The notes under the pieces are model-generated. The model ran no database searches and was not told where the DNA came from. It was given only the letters and a program-made list of their open reading frames with translations. Positions 58,511 to 64,000 of a stretch of DNA of 64,000 nucleotides are shown piece by piece. This DNA comes from Astragalus membranaceus (Eukaryota; Streptophyta; Magnoliopsida; Fabales; Fabaceae): contig CM076848.1 in assembly GCA_039519185.1 (NCBI GenBank), positions 188,602,628 to 188,666,627 on the forward strand, given 5' to 3'. The stretch's first letter is position 1. Each line of letters starts with the position of its first letter. The position numbers and the translations under genes were made by a program.

Positions 58511-59331
58511 ACTTAGTTTTTTACTATGTTTTAACCACTTTTTACTACGAGTGATGGATCAAAGAGAAAGGGGTAGTCGCACCGAGAGATGCGGTATTTG
58601 TAGAAATGAGGGCACAACAAAAATAACTGTCCAAACCGCAATCTACACTAGTCAATTTCTATCAGTTTTTTGTAATGTGCTACTAATTAAATAAATACAG
58701 TTAGTTCCATATTTCAATATAGCCGATAATTTTTTTCACAATAATATTTATAATTAATTTAGAATTAACAATATTAATTTTCTAAATTAATTAAATTAAA
58801 TTTATTTAAATTAATATAGAAGAAAATGAAAAATAAAAAAACACAGTTCAGAAGTCACCCTGGGGGAAGGCGACTTCTGAACTGAAAAAGCAAAAAAATT
58901 TACAAAATCCAGTTCATAAGTCGTTTCCTGTGGGGGCGACTTCTGGCCTGAATTTTGGATGTGTGCTAGTTTGGTAAATAATTTAAAAATGGTACTATTT
59001 TGGTAAATAATTTTTTTTGCTACACTTGTTTTTATGTCTAATAATCTGTCCATGGATTCAGTTATCTATCAATTGGTATCAGAGCATTCGATCCAAAGGA
59101 ATGCTCAAAGAGATACAACTAAGGCTGTTCAAATGAACTATTAAACTGAACTGTCAAACCGAACCGATGATAAACTCCAATTTTATGCATTTTTTAGAGA
59201 CATTTTTGAGTCACTTTTAGAGTAATTATATATCAATCATGTAAATCACTGACTTAATTTGCTCTATATTTTACGGTGGACGAAAAGATAAAAAAGAATG
59301 GAAGTCAATTATTTGAACCATATTATCTAAT

Positions 59332-59332
<1 letters not shown>

Positions 59333-59423
<91 letters not shown>

Positions 59424-59436
59424 GTGTGTGTGTGTG
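59333..59436. repeat. (CA)n(TA)n(TG)n compound microsatellite in the 5' LTR
   Basis: About ten CA, about thirty-five TA and nine TG units form a self-complementary block. The 3' LTR copy (63466-63515) has a much shorter version without the CA part. Confidence 0.95.
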
Positions 59437-60654
59437 ATTAGATAATATGGAGTGAGAGAAAAAAATTGGAGCAAGATAAAGAAAGGGGCATGTAGGTTAA
59501 TTCAACCTATAAAAAGAGGATTGCAGCGCATGATTACGGGGGTAGCCGCGTGGGAATTCAAAGGATAAAAAGTCACGCACGAACAGTACATACGCGCCGC
59601 ACAACAGTAGCGCCGGCTTGGAGAGAGGGAGTTTTGGGTACCCGTTCTTGACACCGTGAGAGAGCTCTGGAGAAGAAAAATGAGACTAAATTTTCAGGAT
59701 CAGAAATTTCTCTATTCCGGGTTATTTTTATCTCTGTAATTTATGACTCCTAATTTTATTTTATTGTTCTCAAACACTATGGATAGCTAAATCCTCTTCT
59801 AGGGTCTTAGGTGGATCTTGCATGTTTAGAGACCTTTTATGTTCTAATTTCATATCTGAATTCCGGTGTTTATTTCAATTAATATTATCCTATTGTTTTT
59901 ATCACATAATTAGGATTGACAACCCTTTGCATGTTCATAATCAATTAGTTGATCAGCGACCGTACTGCAATTAGTTGGTGGACCTATAGGATAATTGAGA
60001 CTAAGATTAATGCATGACCAAACGTTAATTTAGTCTTCCAATCATTCAACCTTTTTGTTCTTTATGCTTTTCTTGGATTTAAATTCTTGCATGACCAAAC
60101 AAGGGTTAATTTAGGAAAAAGAATATTAATCGCGAATGACCAAACGGATTAATAGTTTTAGTAAAGGGATTGGTAATTGAATAAAACAAGAAATTCAGGT
60201 AGAATTAGACATAGAGGAATCGAAGCTTGCAAGTGAAACCGTGACCCTAGATCTCTCTCCATTGATTAATCTTTACATTTTAATTCTTGCTATTTATTTC
60301 TTTTTATTTTTAGTTTCTATAACCACCAAATATTCGTTCGTCTAAATAATAATTAATCTTAAGTAGTTTAGTAATTATTAATTAATCCCTGTGGAGACGA
60401 TATTTTTTATACTACTTCCGCGATAGAGTACACTTGCTCTAAGTGTGTCTTTGACGCAACAAGTTTTTGGCGCCGTTGCCGGGGATTAATTTAGCAATAT
60501 TAAACGAAAAAGATTTTTATTGCTTTAGACATTTTTTTATGCACTAGTTTTATTTTTTTTATTTATCTTATTGAAAAAAATACAAAAAAAAGTTGCTAAT
60601 ACTTTCCCAAGAGACCGCTGCAGTTCACCTTTTTTTTAGATAAAAGTTTAAATC

Positions 60655-61698
60655 ATGGTTAAGACAATTGGAGATTATATTAGAGAGGCAGAGGCACAAA
60701 GGAATTTGGAGAAGTCGTCTTGGTATATGCCTCAATGTCAGATCTTATTTCCTCCTCCTCCTCCTCCTCCTCCTTATGAGCCTTATTCAAACTATTGGGA
60801 TGACTATGAGCCACCCCCTTATTCCTCCAACTGGGATAATTATGAGCTACTACATCTTCATAGGCAAGAGGAGGAGATACAAGATACCAATGATGTATTG
60901 GCAAAGTTTATGCAGCAGACAAATGAAAAATTTGAAAGCTTGGAGGGTCAAATTAGAGCCATGAACAACGAATTTGGAAGCCTGAAGGGTCAAATCTCAA
61001 GTCTCATTGCTTTGTTATCTCAAAAGGCCCAAGAAACTCCTTCACAAAATAAGTCTACCCAAAATGAAGAAGCTGAGCAATACAAAGAAAGTATTCCTAC
61101 GAGAGATGAAGGTGTCTCCATGGAATATAATCTAGAGGAAGAAGCTCTCAAGAAAGATGAGGAGACTCCTACTGAAGGGAGTCAAATCAAAATAGTAGCT
61201 CCTACTGAAGGGAGTCATATTGAAACAAAAGATCCTACTAAAGGGAGCATTTGTGAGGACAGTGAGAAAGATCCCATGGTTCTGGAGTTGGAGAAAGAGG
61301 AGAAAGCGCCCATTTTTGGGCAAATTGTTTTAACCATTGGTGATGCTGTGATTGAGGTTCACCGGGGAAAGGTAACTTTGAGGAGTGGTAAAGAAGATGA
61401 TGTTATTAAAGCTTTAAATTCCAATGAAATTTTCTCTTCTTTAACTTCTCCTTATTTTGATGATGTGGTTGAAACTAACATTTTTAGTGAATTAAAGATG
61501 CAGGACCTTTTGGAAAAAAGCCTAATTTTGCAGGATCCTAGCATAATGGTGGATGGAGATAAAATAAAAATTTCACCATCCTTTGAAGTTCATCCACCGC
61601 GTGGAAAAAGAAAGAACAATGTGAACCACATGGTTAGAAAGCTAAGAAGGTGCACAGCATTAGATGTTAAATTTGCTCTCGGAGAGCCCCCTGATTAA
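60655..61698 (+). CDS. Athila-like gag-derived protein (347 aa), intact ORF
   Basis: Starts MVKTIGDYIREAEAQRN about 170 bp after the primer site. A polyproline run (about 33-40) is followed by a Tyr/Pro-rich stretch and then a coiled coil (about 80-125: 'NEKFESLEGQIRAMNNEFGS'). This resembles the C-terminal part of Athila gag, where the 'ANLEVQMGQLA' type helix sits. After an acidic linker with short repeats ('PTEGSQIKIV', 'PTEGSHIETK', 'PTKGSICE'), 'IGDAVIEVHRGKVTLRSG' (about 225-245) resembles the tail of the retroviral-type protease domain. The catalytic DSG/DLG part is absent. It is probably a deletion fusion of gag and the protease tail that kept an open frame. Whether it is expressed or helps packaging is unknown. 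Confidence 0.6.
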   Translation: MVKTIGDYIREAEAQRNLEKSSWYMPQCQILFPPPPPPPPYEPYSNYWDDYEPPPYSSNWDNYELLHLHRQEEEIQDTNDVLAKFMQQTNEKFESLEGQIRAMNNEFGSLKGQISSLIALLSQKAQETPSQNKSTQNEEAEQYKESIPTRDEGVSMEYNLEEEALKKDEETPTEGSQIKIVAPTEGSHIETKDPTKGSICEDSEKDPMVLELEKEEKAPIFGQIVLTIGDAVIEVHRGKVTLRSGKEDDVIKALNSNEIFSSLTSPYFDDVVETNIFSELKMQDLLEKSLILQDPSIMVDGDKIKISPSFEVHPPRGKRKNNVNHMVRKLRRCTALDVKFALGEPPD

Positions 61699-63296
61699 GC
61701 ACCAACTATAGTCAGGCTCACGACGTTAAACAAGCGCTTCGCAGGAGGCAACCTGTGTTTTATTTTCAGTTATTTTTACTTTTAATTTGTTTCATTTTTT
61801 TTAGGAGTAAGCTCAGACTGCAAGCTCTCTCAGGGAAGTCACTCTTACTCTCTCGTTTATTTATTTTTGTGCCAATTTGATATTTTGCATTGAGGACCAT
61901 GCTTTATGCTAGTGTGGGGGAGGAGAGTTTAACTTTGTCAATTCATCTCTATTAATGCACATACCCACTGTATATGTTGATAGCATTTTTTCTGGCTTAT
62001 TTTAGCGACTTATGCTTCAAGTTCAAAAAAAAAATAGAGATTTTGCCTTTAGGGGATCACATAATTAATTTACTTGACAGACTTGTGCTTAATTGTAACT
62101 GTGAGGTTGTCCTTAGTAAGCTGATAATTAGCATTGTGCCTGTTGAGTACTTTTTGTGAATTAGCTTCTAAATGTGAGATCTGAGCCTTCATAAGGGGAT
62201 TGATACTAAATCATAAATTTTTACCCCTTTTCTTTCTATGAGTGTGTTTCCCAATTTGCTACATTCTAGAATTTGTCTTTTGACCATTTCAAGGCGAAAA
62301 TTGATTTGCATCATGTAAAAAGATTTGGGTAATTTAGGTATTTTTCTGGCCTCAGAGTTGTTTGTTGAATTTATCCCTTAGTTGCCCCCTTTGAGCTTAA
62401 TTGTTAATTTTTTTCTTTGGTACCCAGATATAATTTTTCTCTTTTTTTGTTTGTGGTAACCATTTGGAATTAAATGTGGAGCAACTATTGAAAATTACAA
62501 TTTCGTCCTATATTTTTAGTTGTCTATATTGTTAGGACTGAAACTTTGTCCTATTCTTTAGTTGTCTATCTTGTCAGGAAAAAAAGAGAGAGTGAATCAT
62601 GTACTTACCTTTTCCTCCAGAAAAAAAAAATAGGAAGAAAATTTGGAAAAAAAAAGAAAGCAACAATGAGGAAAAGGCACATCAAAAGAAAGAAAGAGCC
62701 AAAAGGCAAATCCAAAAAAAAATGAAAGGGCCTACTCAAGAAAAAAGGCAAATCAAAAAGAGTCTACTCAATAGAAAAAGAGTGAAGAAGGAAATGGAAT
62801 TAATTTTGAGTTTGGGCAAAAATTGTAAAATAGATAGTAGCTCCATATTTGATTTCAAATGTTACTATTCATTTCTTGTTTTTAGCCCTTTGGTTATCCC
62901 TTCTTTCTTATTTCCTACCCTACATGTATTCACCCTGGCCCCATTACAACCCTTAACACCCAATCTTTTGCATGCATGTGAACTATTTAGTGGAGATTTG
63001 GTCAAATTACAAGCTTATGGTAATGTGCATTTTGTGGAAACTTGAGTGTATATTTCTCAAGTCCCTAAACACTTAGAGAGATTGTGAGCGAGTGTCTTTG
63101 TTCACAAAAATGTATTCTTCAAGGACATGAGCCTCTAATTGGGCAACCTTTTGACACCTCATATGTGCTATAATATCTCTGTCATTGTGCTTCTAACTTG
63201 GGATTCCTTATGTGGCTGTCTCTATTATTCATTTGAAAATTTTATTGAGCCAGGAAATTTGCTTGAGGACAAGCAAAGGTTTAAGTGTGGGGGAGT
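61699..63296 (+). other. Athila-like 3' internal region, non-coding
   Basis: The remaining internal sequence up to the polypurine tract. A Lys-rich open stretch near 62600-62800 comes from A/G-rich sequence and is not convincing. It contains two purine tracts of the form 'agtgtgggggag' (about 61912 and 63284), of which the second borders the LTR. Confidence 0.6.
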
Positions 63297-63466
63297 TGAT
63301 AAACTCCAATTTTATGCATTTTTTAGAGACATTTTTGAGTCACTTTTAGAGTAATTATATATCAATCATGTAAATCACTGACTTAATTTGCCCTATATTT
63401 TACAGAATGGAAGAAAAGATAAAAAAAAGAATGGAAGTCAATTATTTGAACCATATTATCTAATAC

Positions 63467-63515
<49 letters not shown>

Positions 63516-64000
63516 ATTAGATAATATGGAGTGAGAGAAAAAGAAATTTGAGCAAGATAAAGAAAGGGGCATGTAAACAAGTGCAGCCCATTATACAAAA
63601 AAGATCCAAGCCCATCATCCATTGAATTAGGTTAATTCAACCTATAAAAAGAGGATTGCAGCGCATGATTACGGGGGTAGCCGCGTGGGAATTCAAAGGA
63701 TAAAAAGTCACGCATGAACAGTACATACGCGCCGCACAACAGTAGCGCCGGCTTGGAGAGAGGGAGTTTTGGGTACCCGTTCTTGACACCGTGAGAGAGC
63801 TCTGGAGAAGAAAAATGAGACTAAATTTTCAGGATCAGAAATTTCTCTATTCCGGGTTATTTTTATCTCTGTAATTTATGACTCCTAATTTTATTTTATT
63901 GTTCTCAAACACTATGGATAGCTAAATCCTCTTCTAGGGTCTTAGGTGGATCTTGCATGTTTAGAGACCTTTTATGTTCTAATTTCATATCTGAATTCCG
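63297..64000 (+). mobile_element. 3' LTR of the Athila-like element (cut by window end)
   Basis: It aligns with 59168 onward. Differences from the 5' LTR are a shorter microsatellite (63466-63515) and a segment of about 55 bp around 63575-63630 ('agtgcagcccattatacaaa' region) absent from the 5' LTR, consistent with a deletion there. Apart from these, only a few substitutions are visible, so the insertion is fairly young. Confidence 0.9.

Larger units (their letters stand above)
57137..59038. mobile_element. Fold-back MULE with nested inverted repeats
   Basis: It is flanked by a perfect 9-bp duplication TAATAATCT (57128-57136 and 59039-59047). The arms are mutually inverted over several hundred bases: 'ccaaactagcacacatccaa' on the left returns inverted at about 58951, and 'ctaactgtatttatttaatt' at about 57610 returns inverted at about 58680. 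Near both ends 'cagttcagaagtcgc' units are repeated in alternating orientation. Inside lies a second inverted repeat (57677-58047) and a 28-bp tandem array (58383-58510). Confidence 0.9.
56860..59085 (+). mobile_element. copia-type LTR with primer site, split by a MULE
   Basis: The segment 59048-59071 ends in '...gttatctatca', directly followed by ATTGGTATCAGAGC (59072-59085), the classic initiator-tRNA primer site after a copia LTR. The LTR continues leftward across the MULE at 57137-59038 into about 56860-57136. The left boundary is approximate. Nothing of gag or pol remains: an Athila-like element starts 82 bp later. Confidence 0.6.
59168..64000 (+). mobile_element. Non-autonomous Athila-like gypsy element
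   Basis: The 5' LTR is 59168-60461 (TGATAAACTCC...CAACA, about 1.29 kb). The primer site TGGCGCCGTTGCCGGGGA (60468-60485) is the tRNA-Asp type used by Athila elements. The internal region is 60462-63296. The polypurine tract is 'agtgtgggggagt' (about 63284-63296), and the 3' LTR starts at 63297 and runs off the window. The internal region has one ORF, no RT or integrase, and typical Athila 3' phrases ('gacgttaaacaagcgcttcg', 'gcattgaggacca', 'agtgtgggggagg'). It must depend on proteins made by a relative. Confidence 0.85.

Noticed and set aside
62599..63045. Open frame of 148 codons rich in Lys
   Set aside because: It comes from an A/G-rich stretch in the 3' non-coding part of the Athila-like element, and no family features are present.

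Overview
The window looks like nuclear DNA of a dicot plant, most likely a papilionoid legume. It has spliced plant genes with GT-AG introns, AT-rich spacers and Ogre-type Ty3/gypsy elements with very long LTRs and a tRNA-Arg primer site, a group especially abundant in legumes. I cannot name the species. Nothing prokaryotic is visible. About two thirds of the window is transposable elements, many nested, and several have boundaries that can be set by target-site duplications (TSDs).

Layout. 1-20005 is the 5' part of an Ogre-like element on the minus strand (gag, ORF1, leader, primer site, LTR 'A'). LTR A is interrupted by a solo LTR 'B' (6120-17935, TSD CTTAT), which is itself interrupted by an 8.0-kb CACTA transposon (8438-16471, TSD ACC). 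The CACTA element carries no transposase that I can see. Instead it carries a collection of captured host sequences, all on the minus strand: an acidic-protein 5' end, an aldo-keto reductase, a B-box factor, an LRR receptor kinase, a VPS38/UVRAG-like exon and a complete tRNA-Arg(ACG). 20006-21756 is part of another gypsy LTR ('C') into which element A appears to have inserted.

Two intact-looking host genes follow on the plus strand: AKR2 (24196-28480, 8 coding exons, 347 aa), a cytosolic chaperone for chloroplast outer-envelope proteins, and NOP56 (32463-37227, 9 coding exons, 541 aa), a core box C/D snoRNP protein. Tourist-like and Mutator-like (MULE) elements sit around them. One MULE ends about 25 bp upstream of NOP56's putative site II/telo-box promoter and another lies 250 bp past its stop codon.

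40072-45603 is a Ty1/copia element with three in-frame stops, a hAT MITE in pol and an odd 58-bp palindrome at its 3' LTR. 46285-47380 is a decayed LINE. 47380-56600 is mostly AT-rich spacer with microsatellites, a truncated housekeeping-like 5' gene end, a copia-like LTR, a small MULE and a 304-bp tandem duplication. 56860-59085 is a copia LTR plus primer site split by a 1.9-kb fold-back MULE. 59168 to the window end is a non-autonomous Athila-like element with one intact 347-aa ORF and two LTRs, the 3' one cut by the window edge.

The two host genes are unrelated housekeeping genes and form no operon or pathway cluster. The most unusual item is the multi-gene-capture CACTA element.
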